Positions 9,294 to 18,458 of a stretch of 64,000 nucleotides of DNA are shown here, piece by piece. Position numbers and translations under genes: made by a program. The notes beneath the pieces were generated by a model. That model was given only the letters and a program-made list of their open reading frames with translations. It ran no database searches and was not told the DNA's origin. Every line of letters starts with the position of its first letter. Position 1 is the stretch's first letter. Source of the stretch: G963667675 sp965197565 (GTDB taxonomy: Bacteria > Chloroflexota > Dehalococcoidia > Lucifugimonadales > UBA3495); assembly GCA_965197565.1 (NCBI GenBank), contig CBDANK010000002.1:186001-250000 (forward strand). Direction: 5' to 3'.

Positions 9294-12200
9294 ATGGCTC
9301 TTAACGGAATACTATCTCTGATTACCGCACACCCGGAGTGCCGGCGTCACTTGGAGTTGCTGAACTCCTCCCAGTCGCCCCAGATTACGTTGCGTCAGGG
9401 CGGCCGCCCAGGATATATAGCCGCTCTCTGGCTCCAACAAAAAGTCCCTTTGCTGGTCATAACCCCCCGGCCGGAAGATGCAAGGCGCCTTCACGACCAA
9501 TTGCTCACTTACTTGGGAGAAGAGCAAGAGGTTTACCTGCTGCCTGAACCGGAGGTGTTGCCCTTCGAACGGTTGGCGGTGGATGCCCATACCAGCAACC
9601 AGCGGCTGGCCGCCCTAGCCGCCCTGGCGGGCGCCAGAGTCCAGGCCGGTGGGATGAACAACCCCACCCCCTTGGTCGTGGCCGCCATCGGCGCAGCTCT
9701 GCACAAGACCCAACCGCCTGAAGTAATTGTGGGCAGCGCACCGGATTCGGACCAAGCGTCTCCCTATCGAGTGGGCGTTGGGGAGAGGCTCAGGCTCAAT
9801 GACCTGCTTGCCCAATGGGTGGACTTGGGCTACCGAAACGAACCCTTGGTGGAAGGCCCCGGCTGTTTCAGCCGCCGGGGCGGGATTGTCGACGTATTTC
9901 CGCCAAACTCCGGTCTACCCTTTCGCATCGAAATGTGGGACGACGAAGTGGACACTATCCGGCTTTTTGACCCCTACAGCCAGCGGTCAGTAAGGTCGGT
10001 TAAAGAAGCGCGAATTATTCCCGCCCGTGAGCAACTCCCCAATCTGATGGGCCGGGATAATATCGAGCAACTCCTTTCCGGTATCGATTTCACTCCCTGT
10101 AGCACTGAGACCCAAGAGCGGATGGAGGACGAGCTGCTGAACCTGCTCTCCGACTCCAACGCTGAGAGCCTCTCTTTCTATAACGGTTTACTCAACCAAT
10201 CCAGTTTGCTGGAGTATTTGCCACAGCATGGTCTGGTTGTCATGGAGCGGGGCAGCCGCATTGAGGCTGAGGCCCAAGAACTGGAAGAAAGGTTTGAGCG
10301 CATGCGGTCCAACAGGGAGGGCCGAGGCGAGTTGCCCGCTCGCTTCCCTTCTCCTTACATGGACTGGCGGGAGTTCGAGGAGGCCCTGAGACGGAAACAA
10401 CAGGTTGAGCTTAACAGTTGGGTGACCGCGGAGGAGGACCACATATTCCAGCCTGCGGTCCCTTATTACGGGCGATTGGAGCAACTGGCCAGTGACGCGA
10501 GGCGATACCAACTGGAAGGCAAAGCCGTGGTGGCAGTGACCCAGCACGCCCGCCGCTTGGCGGAAATTCTGGAAGAAGCCGGTGCCGGAGTATCTCTCCG
10601 CGAGGCAGTTGACGAACCTCCTTTGCCGGGCACGGTCTATCTGGTGCCTGGGTCTTTGCAGGAAGGCTGGAGCTTGACCTTTTCCAAACCGCGTTTACCG
10701 ACCGAGGAGGTCCACCCTTACGCCCCTGTGTCAAGCGGAAACAGGAAGGCGGCCCCAAATGGAGATGGCAGCGGTATTTCAGGAGAGCAAGAGGGAAGTT
10801 TTTCTCTTACCCTTTTAACCGACGCCGAGCTGTTTGGGACGGTCAAGGAACGGCGCTACCGCCGGACCAGTCGAAGCCAACCCGGTCCAGGGGTGGTATT
10901 GGCGGACTTGGTGCCGGGCAGCTACGTGGTGCATATTGACCACGGCATAGCCCGTTTCGCCGGGACAACCCAAATCGGCGAGGATGCGGAAGAAAAGGAG
11001 TACCTGGTCCTGGAGTATGCCGAAGCCGACAAGCTCTATGTACCCACCGAACATTTGGACCGGGTTTCCGCTTATGTGGGGGCTCTGGACCGGCCTCCCA
11101 GCCTGACCCGCCTCAGTGCCGCGGAATGGGCAAGAGTCAAACAGAGAGTCAAGGGCGCGACGCGGGAACTGGCACAGGAGTTGTTGAAACTTAATGCCGC
11201 CCGTCAAGTAGCCAGCGGCCATGAATTCAGCCCGGATACGACCTGGCAACAGGAGTTGGAAGATTCCTTTCCTTACGAAGAGACGCCCGACCAAGCCCAA
11301 GCTATAAATCAAGTCAAAGAGGATATGGAGCAGCCCAGGCCGATGGACCGGCTCATCTGTGGGGATGTTGGTTACGGGAAGACTGAGGTGGCCCTCAGAG
11401 CAGCTTTCAAATCGGTGAACGACGGCATGCAAGTAGGGCTTCTGGTGCCCACCACGGTGCTGGCTCAACAACACTACGCCACCTTTAGCGAGCGCCTCGA
11501 CCCTTTTCCCATCAGGGTTGAGGTGCTCAGCCGCTTCAGGACGGCTAAGGAACAACAGGAGGTCATCCAGGGGTTGGAAAACGGCGCCGTGGACATTGTC
11601 ATCGGCACTCACCGGTTGTTGCAGAAGGACGTCAAGTTCAAAAACCTGGGTTTGGCTGTGGTTGACGAAGAGCAGCGGTTTGGAGTCGGCCACAAGGAGC
11701 AGCTAAAGAGACTGCGGCAAGAGGTGGATGTCCTAACCTTGAGCGCCACGCCAATCCCTCGCACCTTAAACCTGGCCCTCTCCGGCATACGGGACCTGAG
11801 CACCATGGACACGCCACCGGAGGCCCGGCTACCGGTCAAGACCTTCGTTTCCGAATATAGCGAGGAAGTCATCAAGGAAGCCATCCTCAGGGAGTTGGAG
11901 CGAAACGGGCAGGTCTTTTTTCTACACAACCGGGTTAAGACCATTGAGCAAACGGCGGCGCAGATTGCAGAGCTCATTCCCCAAGCAAGGGTCTTGATCG
12001 CTCACGGGCAAATGGCCGAGGGGGAACTGGAAGACGTCATGGTGGCTTTTTCCAACGGAGAAGCCGACGTGCTTGTGTGTACCACTATCATCGAGTCGGG
12101 CCTGGACATGCCCAATGTCAACACATTGATTCTGGACCGGGCAGACCGGTTCGGGCTTGCGCAACTTTATCAACTCCGGGGCCGGGTAGGCCGGGGAGAC

Positions 12201-12935
12201 CATCGGGCTTACGCCTATTTGTTGATTCCACGGGGACGGAGGATTACGGAAGCAGCGGAGCAAAGGGTTCAAGCCATTCTGGAAGCCTCTGAGCTGGGCT
12301 CCGGCTTCCGCATCGCCATGCGCGACCTGGAAATCCGCGGCGCGGGCAACCTGCTGGGCGCCGCTCAGAGCGGGCACATCCACGAGGTGGGCTTGGACCT
12401 TTACAGCCAGTTGCTCCAAGAAGCCGTCCGAGAGTTGGCCGAGGAGCAAGGACAAGATTCTTCGGCGTCCAAACCAACCGCCGAACTGCCCCGAATGGAT
12501 TTGCCCATACAGGCGCGCATACCGGAAGCCTATGTCGATCACCTACCCACCCGCCTGGCCATTTACCAAAGGCTGGCCCGGCTCTCCCAACAACAGGAGA
12601 TCCCCATACTTCGTGATGAGCTGCGAGACCGTTTTGGCCCGCTGCCCCAAGAGGTGGAAAGCCTGCTTCACGTCACGGAACTTCGCTGCCTAGCGGCAAT
12701 GGTCGGCATCGAGTCCGTCGGCCACAACCAGGAGGGGATAGAGCTGACCCTTCACTCTCCGGTGGGGGGCGCTAGAATGCCTCTCCAACAGGCCTTAGGC
12801 CCGTCGGCCACCGTGGGCAACCGGCAGGTCCATCTTCCTTGGCGTCACCTCGGAGAAGACTGGCAATCTCGTCTCAGAAGGATGCTGGAACGATTCGTCG
12901 TGTTCCAACAGCGGCTTAAACAGTTGGCGGGTTAG
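9294..12935 (+). CDS. mfd: Transcription-repair coupling factor
   Basis: ATP-dependent translocase that removes RNA polymerase stalled at lesions and recruits UvrA. At 1213 residues it is a little longer than the E. coli protein. The N-terminal UvrB-like module (VITPRPEDARRLHDQL; LPEPEVLPFERLAVD) is followed by the RNA-polymerase-interacting domain (GSYVVHIDHGIARFAG; DKLYVPTEHLDRVS). The superfamily-2 motor has Walker A GDVGYGKTEVA near residue 690, the DEEQRFGV box near 790, LSATPIPRTLNLALSGI, and QLRGRVGRGDHRAYAYL. The C-terminal TRCF domain carries YQRLARLSQ and LRDRFGPLP. The start lies just after the hairpin at 9194. It is a single-gene unit. Confidence 0.96.
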   Translation: MALNGILSLITAHPECRRHLELLNSSQSPQITLRQGGRPGYIAALWLQQKVPLLVITPRPEDARRLHDQLLTYLGEEQEVYLLPEPEVLPFERLAVDAHTSNQRLAALAALAGARVQAGGMNNPTPLVVAAIGAALHKTQPPEVIVGSAPDSDQASPYRVGVGERLRLNDLLAQWVDLGYRNEPLVEGPGCFSRRGGIVDVFPPNSGLPFRIEMWDDEVDTIRLFDPYSQRSVRSVKEARIIPAREQLPNLMGRDNIEQLLSGIDFTPCSTETQERMEDELLNLLSDSNAESLSFYNGLLNQSSLLEYLPQHGLVVMERGSRIEAEAQELEERFERMRSNREGRGELPARFPSPYMDWREFEEALRRKQQVELNSWVTAEEDHIFQPAVPYYGRLEQLASDARRYQLEGKAVVAVTQHARRLAEILEEAGAGVSLREAVDEPPLPGTVYLVPGSLQEGWSLTFSKPRLPTEEVHPYAPVSSGNRKAAPNGDGSGISGEQEGSFSLTLLTDAELFGTVKERRYRRTSRSQPGPGVVLADLVPGSYVVHIDHGIARFAGTTQIGEDAEEKEYLVLEYAEADKLYVPTEHLDRVSAYVGALDRPPSLTRLSAAEWARVKQRVKGATRELAQELLKLNAARQVASGHEFSPDTTWQQELEDSFPYEETPDQAQAINQVKEDMEQPRPMDRLICGDVGYGKTEVALRAAFKSVNDGMQVGLLVPTTVLAQQHYATFSERLDPFPIRVEVLSRFRTAKEQQEVIQGLENGAVDIVIGTHRLLQKDVKFKNLGLAVVDEEQRFGVGHKEQLKRLRQEVDVLTLSATPIPRTLNLALSGIRDLSTMDTPPEARLPVKTFVSEYSEEVIKEAILRELERNGQVFFLHNRVKTIEQTAAQIAELIPQARVLIAHGQMAEGELEDVMVAFSNGEADVLVCTTIIESGLDMPNVNTLILDRADRFGLAQLYQLRGRVGRGDHRAYAYLLIPRGRRITEAAEQRVQAILEASELGSGFRIAMRDLEIRGAGNLLGAAQSGHIHEVGLDLYSQLLQEAVRELAEEQGQDSSASKPTAELPRMDLPIQARIPEAYVDHLPTRLAIYQRLARLSQQQEIPILRDELRDRFGPLPQEVESLLHVTELRCLAAMVGIESVGHNQEGIELTLHSPVGGARMPLQQALGPSATVGNRQVHLPWRHLGEDWQSRLRRMLERFVVFQQRLKQLAG

Positions 12936-13010
12936 CCGTAGGAGCGGCCGTCCTGATGCCGGTATAATGGCTATACAGTGTGTACCGGACCCATTCTCTA
13001 AGGGGGGAAC

Positions 13011-13631
13011 ATGGAGCGCAAACTCATCAAAGACGAGGTCATTCCGGCCAAATACGCCAGGGTCTTCGAAGTCAAGAAAGGGCAGGTGTTCCGTATCTAT
13101 CTTGTAGAAGACAAACAGGTAGGCGACTGTGTGTTCTACAACGCCCACGATTATAAAGAGTGGTTTCACATCGGGACTACGATGACAGTAAACGTATTCA
13201 ACGGAACAGGCAACGCCTACAGCTACAAATACTTCTACTCCAAGCCGCCAAGGGTCAACTTGATGTTCACCGTGTTGGAAGATACAGTAAAAAATCACTC
13301 CGGCAACATCGCCTCAAGATGCAGCCCAAGTATGATGGCGCAGATAGGCCGCAGCGAGGAGCGTACCTGCGACCAAAGTCTCACCGAGGCCTTGGCGCCT
13401 TATGGAATAACGGCCGATGACGTGCCGGCGGACGTGTTCAACGTGTTCATGAATTCGGAGCTGCACCTGGACGGCACCTTTACACGCAAGCCACCCACTG
13501 CTATGAAGGGGGACTACATCGACCTGCTGGCCGAGATGGACATCCTGGCGGCGATCTCGGCGTGCCCGTCGGAAAGCACCGCTACCAATGACGGCCGGGC
13601 AAAACCATTAGGCATCAAGATATTCGAGTGA
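13011..13631 (+). CDS. DUF1989 (urea carboxylase-associated) family protein
   Basis: 206 residues matching the DUF1989 pattern: VKKGQVFRIYLVEDKQVGD near the N-terminus, CVFYNAHDYKEW, then ACPSES and NDGRAKPLGIKIF at the end, where family members have a conserved Cys-Pro and Asn-x-Gly. Members occur beside urea/guanidine carboxylase genes; their biochemical role is unsettled. No carboxylase is adjacent here, but seven ureohydrolase-fold genes lie elsewhere in the window, so a link to amidine or guanidine nitrogen is possible but inferred. A TATAAT at 12963-12968 and a GGGGGG ribosome binding site precede the ATG. It is transcribed alone. Confidence 0.8.
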   Translation: MERKLIKDEVIPAKYARVFEVKKGQVFRIYLVEDKQVGDCVFYNAHDYKEWFHIGTTMTVNVFNGTGNAYSYKYFYSKPPRVNLMFTVLEDTVKNHSGNIASRCSPSMMAQIGRSEERTCDQSLTEALAPYGITADDVPADVFNVFMNSELHLDGTFTRKPPTAMKGDYIDLLAEMDILAAISACPSESTATNDGRAKPLGIKIFE

Positions 13632-13875
13632 CCGGTGTCACCGCATCCGGCTGGAATACCGCCCACAAACATCAGAAGTTTTCGGCGTGGCCGACGGTCT
13701 CAGCAAGGATTGGCCCGACAGGCGGGGCTCAAAGAGCGCACAGAGGCATAGAGCGATAGCGGGTGGACTTTCCATTGAGGCGGTGCATCTAATTGCGTGT
13801 GCACGGACCTGCAACACAGCCTAACCCATAAGTGATAGGTCCGATGCAGAGCATTGGACGGCGGGAGGCAGAACG

Positions 13876-14532
13876 ATGGCGAGACAAACGGTCCAGGGGC
13901 CAGTGGCCGCCTCGGACAAAGTGGCCTGCGGGCTACGGCGAGAGGTTGGGCCTGCACTGGGCCGGACGAGGGCCTTGGTCATAATAATGGCGGTATTAGC
14001 GAGTATTCTGGTTGCCTGTGGCGGCGATTCGGATGGAACGGCTGAGAAGTTCCCGTCGATACCTTCCGGGTCGCCTGTAGAAATGGACGATGACCAGGCT
14101 CCCAATTTTACCTTCACCTTGTTCCAAGGCCAGGATGAACTGGGCGCCGGTCCGTTAAGCCCGGACGAACTGCGCGGAAAACCCCTCGTCATTAACTTTT
14201 GGGCCGGCTTGTGCCCCCCCTGCCGTGCCGAGTTACCCGACCTACAGGAGTTTTACAATGAGTTCAACGACCAAGTGACCCTAGTGGGCGTAGACCTGGG
14301 ACAGTTCACTGGCTTGGGGTCCTTGCAAGACGCCAAAGACTTGCTGGAAGAGCTGAATATTACCTACCCCATAGCCTCAACCAGTGACAGCGGCGTCATA
14401 CAAGACTACAGAGTTTTGGGGCTGCCCTCGACGATCTTCATTGACTCGGAGGGCAGGATTTTCAAGAACTGGGGCGGCGCTTTGAACTTGAAAACACTCC
14501 AGGATCAAACTAACCAGATGTTATCCCAATGA
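13876..14532 (+). CDS. Thioredoxin-like lipoprotein (TlpA/ResA family)
   Basis: Membrane-anchored extracytoplasmic thiol-disulfide protein, 218 residues. A signal segment (GRTR then ALVIIMAVLASI) ends in the lipobox LVAC at about residues 47-50. The thioredoxin fold follows: QAPNFTFTLFQGQDE, then VINFWAGLCPPCRAELPDL with the redox CPPC motif, and LGLPSTIFIDSEG with the cis-proline. TlpA/ResA proteins reduce cytochrome c apoproteins or other exported targets. I kept the start at 13876 because GGGAGG lies about 7 bp upstream; an internal ATG at 13987 would leave almost no signal peptide. It has no neighbouring cytochrome biogenesis genes here. Confidence 0.85.
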   Translation: MARQTVQGPVAASDKVACGLRREVGPALGRTRALVIIMAVLASILVACGGDSDGTAEKFPSIPSGSPVEMDDDQAPNFTFTLFQGQDELGAGPLSPDELRGKPLVINFWAGLCPPCRAELPDLQEFYNEFNDQVTLVGVDLGQFTGLGSLQDAKDLLEELNITYPIASTSDSGVIQDYRVLGLPSTIFIDSEGRIFKNWGGALNLKTLQDQTNQMLSQ

Positions 14533-14786
14533 TAGCAAAGCAGAGCCCTTCCCTTAGAGAGTGTTTAATAAGTCCTCACAACCGGTCTCAGGCCCTAGAA
14601 CCCGCTTTGGGGTATAATAGCGGTGGCGTGCCGGGGAGAGCGGCGTCACCGGGATGCTTCTTGGCTATCCGGTAGAGAAACAGACAGCCCCAAGCCTTTA
14701 TCTGGCGACGGTGATGCCTGAAAAGTTAGTCCGCCGCCTTGGGCATGCCGGCGGCAGTATTCCGCTATCCCTTCCTCAGTGATTGT
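14533..14786. other. Leader region upstream of tRNA-Pro with a consensus -10 box
   Basis: Non-coding stretch. TATAAT occurs at 14613-14618 (GGGGTATAATAGCGG), but no good -35 was seen. Between it and the tRNA are about 165 nt with local stems, for example CCGCCG/CGGCGG near 14730-14755. This could be a long tRNA precursor leader or an unassigned small RNA. I compared it by eye with SRP, 6S and common riboswitch consensus sequences and found no match. Confidence 0.35.
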
Positions 14787-14862
14787 CGGGGTGTAGCGCA
14801 GTGGTTAGCGCGCTACGTTCGGGACGTAGAGGCCGGTGGTTCGAATCCACTCACCCCGACCA
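14787..14862 (+). tRNA. tRNA-Pro (anticodon CGG)
   Basis: A complete cloverleaf. The acceptor CGGGGTG pairs with CACCCCG, followed by discriminator A and an encoded CCA. The D arm is GCGC/GCGC. The anticodon stem is CTACG/CGTAG with loop TTCGGGA, placing CGG at 34-36, which reads CCG. The T arm is GGTGG/CCACT around TTCGAAT. It is a common kind of integration target, and the AAA/TOPRIM cassette follows it directly. Confidence 0.96.
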
Positions 14863-14891
14863 ATCAAATGTACTAACGGCAACATTTGATT
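14862..14891 (+). terminator. AT-rich hairpin immediately after tRNA-Pro
   Basis: AATCAAATGT (14862-14871) and ACATTTGATT (14882-14891) form a perfect 10-bp stem with a 10-nt loop, starting at the last base of the tRNA CCA. There is no T tract, so it may be a processing signal or weak terminator. Confidence 0.4.
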
Positions 14892-14945
14892 CAGGCCAAC
14901 TGGAGAAGCAACAAATCTCACCGATAGTAGCTAGCAGCAATCTCA

Positions 14946-16043
14946 ATGTACAAAGCTATTCGCATTAAGAACTTTCGCGGCTTTGCCTACCTCGAAATTA
15001 AACCCTTGGCCAGAGTCAACCTAATAGCGGGTCCGAACAATATCGGAAAGACCGCTGTTCTTGAAGCCCTTTGGATGCACCATTCTCCAAACGTGCCTGA
15101 TACGGCGTTTAGAGTCAATCGTTTTCGAGGGTTGTCGTCTATTGACCCGAACCGGCTGCTGCCTGAGTTGTTTCTAAATCTTGATTCAAAAGCTCAAATC
15201 GAGTTATCGGCGACGGGGGATTGGTCCAGACATTCACGCACTGTAAAGATCCGTCTTGGCGACAGAGAAACGTCACAAGTGCCATTGACCGAGGCCGACG
15301 AGAACGAGGGATTTCGCGGCGGAGCGCCCGACTTTAGGGCGTCTCGCCAGGAAATCCTGTTTGAATACACTAGCGAGACGGGCGCTAAGAACATTTCGCG
15401 CGGATATTATGTGGCATCCACAGTCGCGCCTGGCACGGTGGAGGAGGGATTCCGCTCAGAGAGGGCGCCAATTGGACTTAAGGCGGCGATGGGAATATTC
15501 CTAGCAGCACGCCAACCTTTGGGTCAAAGAGAAGAAATCCAACGACTATCTGCGCTGAGCGAAAAGAAACAAGACCACAAGATAGTGAAAATACTCCAAC
15601 ATATCGACCCCAGGATTCGAAGCCTCTCTATCCTCACACGTGCAGGCAACCCAACAATATATGTTGACGTCGGAGAGAGCCAATTATTGCCTGCCGCTCT
15701 CTTGGGCAACGGGGCGCTTCGTCTAATGACTATCGCGCTTGCGATAGTCGACGCTGAAGGTGGTATTGTACTCATCGACGAAATAGAAAATGGACTCTAC
15801 TACCAGGTTATAGAAAAAGTGTGGGAAGACATTGGAGAAATGGCCGAAATTTCAAACGTTCAGTTGTTTGCAACAACCCATAGTGATGAATGTTTGAGGG
15901 CTGCGCATAAGGCGTTTTCGAAGAAAAGACAGTACGGTTTTCGCCTCCACCGGCTTGAAATGGTAAGAAATGCTCACAGAGCGGTAACGTTCGACCAGGA
16001 AATGTTGGCAACAGCAATACAAACCGGATTAGAGGTTAGGTGA
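14946..16043 (+). CDS. AAA ATPase of the OLD/AAA_15-AAA_21 class
   Basis: 365 residues with an ABC/SMC-like ATPase fold. It starts IRIKNFRGFAYLEI, typical of RecF/OLD ATPases, with Walker A GPNNIGKT at residues 29-36. A signature-like LLGNGALRLM lies near residue 255, Walker B IVLIDEIENGLYY near 275-286, and the H-loop FATTHSDE near 308. The next gene encodes a TOPRIM-type protein 3 bp later, so the pair resembles an OLD-family nuclease split in two, or a PARIS-like (AAA plus TOPRIM) antiphage system. Codon use is visibly more AT-rich than flanking housekeeping genes, suggesting transfer. Its place directly after a tRNA supports that. No recognisable ribosome binding site is seen. Confidence 0.8.
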   Translation: MYKAIRIKNFRGFAYLEIKPLARVNLIAGPNNIGKTAVLEALWMHHSPNVPDTAFRVNRFRGLSSIDPNRLLPELFLNLDSKAQIELSATGDWSRHSRTVKIRLGDRETSQVPLTEADENEGFRGGAPDFRASRQEILFEYTSETGAKNISRGYYVASTVAPGTVEEGFRSERAPIGLKAAMGIFLAARQPLGQREEIQRLSALSEKKQDHKIVKILQHIDPRIRSLSILTRAGNPTIYVDVGESQLLPAALLGNGALRLMTIALAIVDAEGGIVLIDEIENGLYYQVIEKVWEDIGEMAEISNVQLFATTHSDECLRAAHKAFSKKRQYGFRLHRLEMVRNAHRAVTFDQEMLATAIQTGLEVR

Positions 16044-16046
16044 GAG

Positions 16047-16670
16047 GTGACAACGTCACCGGACCGGCCTTCCCCCATCAATGCTCCAAAAGTGCTGTTG
16101 GTCGAGGGGCGGGATGATCTCAATTTTTTTGTAGCATTGTTAAACCACCTAGGCGATTTGTCCGAGATTGAGGTTCGCTATTACGGAGGAAAGGATAAAC
16201 TCAGGCCATTTCTTCGGACGTTTGTAGGCATCAGTGGGTTCGATCAAGTAACTGGCCTCGGAATTGTAAGAGATGCCGATCAAGACTCCTCCAGTGCCTT
16301 TGCCAGCGTGTCTGAGTCTTTGAAGAGAGCAGGGCTTTGTTCGCCTGGCGCGCCGTTCGAATCGTTCGGAACTGAGCCTCAGGTAATCGTAGCAATCATG
16401 CCCCCTCAAGAATCCCAAGGAGAGCTAGAAGACGTATTGTTGGCCGCAGTCGCTGGCGACCCGGCGATTCCATGTGTTGACACCTACATAACTTGTCTCG
16501 AAGCACAACCAGGCACTTTGCCCAAAAAGTCGTCAAAGACACGGCTTCACGCCTTTCTTGCTTCTCAAGAGAACCCGGGTTTGAAAATTGGGGAAGCGGC
16601 TCAGGCGGGATACTTTCCATGGGAGGCCGAATCTTTCGCTCCTATAATCAACTTTCTACGACGTATATAG
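16047..16670 (+). CDS. DUF3226 / TOPRIM-like protein, partner of the AAA ATPase
   Basis: 207 residues from a GTG start with AGGTGAG upstream. TOPRIM-type acidic motifs are visible: the glutamate in VLLVEGRDDLNFF and the DxD in GIVRDADQDSS. The remaining sequence (GELEDVLLAAV; KTRLHAFLAS; the C-terminal FAPIINFLRRI) fits the DUF3226 family, which I recognise from pattern. TOPRIM domains in OLD-type systems bind metal and cut nucleic acid, so this is a likely effector. It lies 3 bp after the ATPase stop and is surely co-transcribed with it. Whether it is a nuclease, tRNase or regulatory subunit cannot be said from sequence. Confidence 0.72.
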   Translation: MTTSPDRPSPINAPKVLLVEGRDDLNFFVALLNHLGDLSEIEVRYYGGKDKLRPFLRTFVGISGFDQVTGLGIVRDADQDSSSAFASVSESLKRAGLCSPGAPFESFGTEPQVIVAIMPPQESQGELEDVLLAAVAGDPAIPCVDTYITCLEAQPGTLPKKSSKTRLHAFLASQENPGLKIGEAAQAGYFPWEAESFAPIINFLRRI

Positions 16671-16733
16671 GCCATATACCCCATTTTTTCATACAATTAT
16701 GCGCGATTCGCTGTGGATTAGGAGAGGATTGCG

Positions 16734-18435
16734 ATGTCTCCGGAATATGACGTGATCATCGTGGGCGGGGGCCACAACGGGCTTACCTGCGCCGGCTATC
16801 TGGCCAGGGCCGGCATGAAGGTTATCGTGCTTGAACGGAGATATATAGTGGGAGGACCTGCGGTAACGGAAGAGCTGTGGCCCGGGTTCAAGGCCAACCC
16901 TTTTATGGGGATCGTGGTCTTCCTACAATCCAAGGTGTTCCAGGACCTTGAACTTAATAAATTCGGTCTGGATTTTCACATTTGCGACCCTCAGGTATTT
17001 AAGCCCTTTCCAGACGGGCGCTGCCTGATGTTGTGGCGGGACGAGGAGCGGACCCTCAAGGAGATCGAAAAGTTTTCTAAGAAGGACGTAAGGGCTTATC
17101 TGGACCTAGACCGGGACATGATCAGGCTGGTGGAACGGACGGGACTATCCGCCTTGGCGCCGCCGCCTACTTTAGCCGAGATTGCCAGCAGGCTTAATAA
17201 CCCGGAGGACGAGGCCCTCTTTGCCAAGGTGATGACCTCCAGCTACAGAGACTTCTTGGACGAAAGATTCGAGTCCGAGGAGATAAAAGCTCACTTGAGC
17301 ACCCACGGGCTGGGGTCCTTTATGCCAGGGGGGCCGGATACTCCCGGCACCATGCTATGCTATTTCTATTACTATCTGCACCGAGCCACGGGTCCGGCCC
17401 ACGGCGCGGCGGTGGGCATATCCCTAGCCAAAGGGGGATCAGGCAGTATTACACAAGCGTTGGCAAGAGCGGCGGAGAGCTATGGCGCCGCCATCCGCAC
17501 CAACGCCGAGGTGGCGAGGGTGGCGGTTGACAACGGAAAAGCTGTCGGGGTGGAGCTGGTCGTTGGACTGAAAGATTGCTGGTGCATCCCGCCCCAGGGG
17601 AACGCCGAGTTCGTGTGCGCCATGACGTGCTGGAGGTCTATCATCGCCGATATGAGGACAATGAAGTGCTGGTCTGGAGGGCGGCGAGGAGATCAAAGGA
17701 AGGGTGATAGTTTCCAATGCCGACCCAAACCGCACCTTCTTGAAGCTGGTGGAACCTGAGCATTTGGGCGAAGAGTTCCTCAAACAAGTGAGGAATTACA
17801 ACATTGAGCAGGGGTTTTTCTCTATGGTCCTAGCGTTGGACGGCCTGCCCAATTTTACCGCCTATCCAGGGGACAAAGAACCGGGGCCCGCCCACAGCGG
17901 GTACATAGACATAGCCCCATCGATGGACTACGTGGAGAGGACCTGGGACGAAGCAAAGAACGGCGTCGCTCCCCAAAAACCCTTCTTGAACGGCACCATA
18001 CCCTCGGCGTTGAACCCCGACATGACGCCGCCGGGAAAGCACGTCATGACCATGTGGGGAAGGACTGTTCCTCTTCGGTTGAAAGACACAACCTGGGCGG
18101 AGGAAAGGGACAGGTTCGGGGAGCGTTGCATAGATGTTCTAGCCGAGTACGCCCCCAACATAAGAGACATAATCATCCACAAGAGGTTTTACAGCCCCGA
18201 GGACTTGGAGAGTACACTCTATTTAACCAATGCTCATATACTGCATGGAGACATGACTTTTTCCCAGATGTTCTCCAACCGTCCTTTCGCCGGGTGGTCC
18301 AGCTATCGCACTCCCATTAAAGACCTGTACATGTGTGGATCGGGCACCCATCCTGGAGGAGGAGTGTCGGGAGCTCCGGGACACAATGCCGCCCAACAGA
18401 TCCTGCTGGACTGGAGAGAGGGAGTAATAGGATAG
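16734..18435 (+). pseudogene. Frame-disrupted FAD-dependent oxidoreductase (phytoene desaturase-like)
   Basis: The N-terminal part (16734 to about 17560) has the Rossmann FAD motif YDVIIVGGGHNGLTCAGYLA at the start and FYYYLHRATGPAHGAA later. The C-terminal part continues in another frame (about 17670-18435): EEIKGRVIVSNADPNRTFL and the FAD-binding end YMCGSGTHPGGGVSGAPGHN. Together they make a normal COG1233-type enzyme of about 520-560 residues. Between them, roughly 110 nt is open only in the third frame, so two indels or a short insertion separate the halves. A ribosome binding site (GGAGAGG) precedes the ATG. Both ends are well conserved, so recent decay or an assembly error are equally plausible. 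It is next to the ureohydrolase cluster, on the opposite strand. Confidence 0.75.
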
Positions 18436-18458
18436 CTGCTTCAACGGCTCCGGCGGCT

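Noticed and set aside
10815..11693. 292-residue open frame on the minus strand opposite mfd
   Set aside because: A shadow of the mfd gene; the sequence has no family resemblance and no ribosome binding site.
14621..14786. SRP RNA, 6S RNA or riboswitch upstream of tRNA-Pro
   Set aside because: No conserved motif of those classes could be matched by eye; kept only as an unassigned leader.
14783..14968. Small open frame spanning tRNA-Pro
   Set aside because: It is an accidental frame across the tRNA gene.
16671..16733. Attachment-site duplicate of the tRNA-Pro 3' end
   Set aside because: No repeat of TTCGAATCCACTCACCCCG was found downstream of the AAA/TOPRIM genes.
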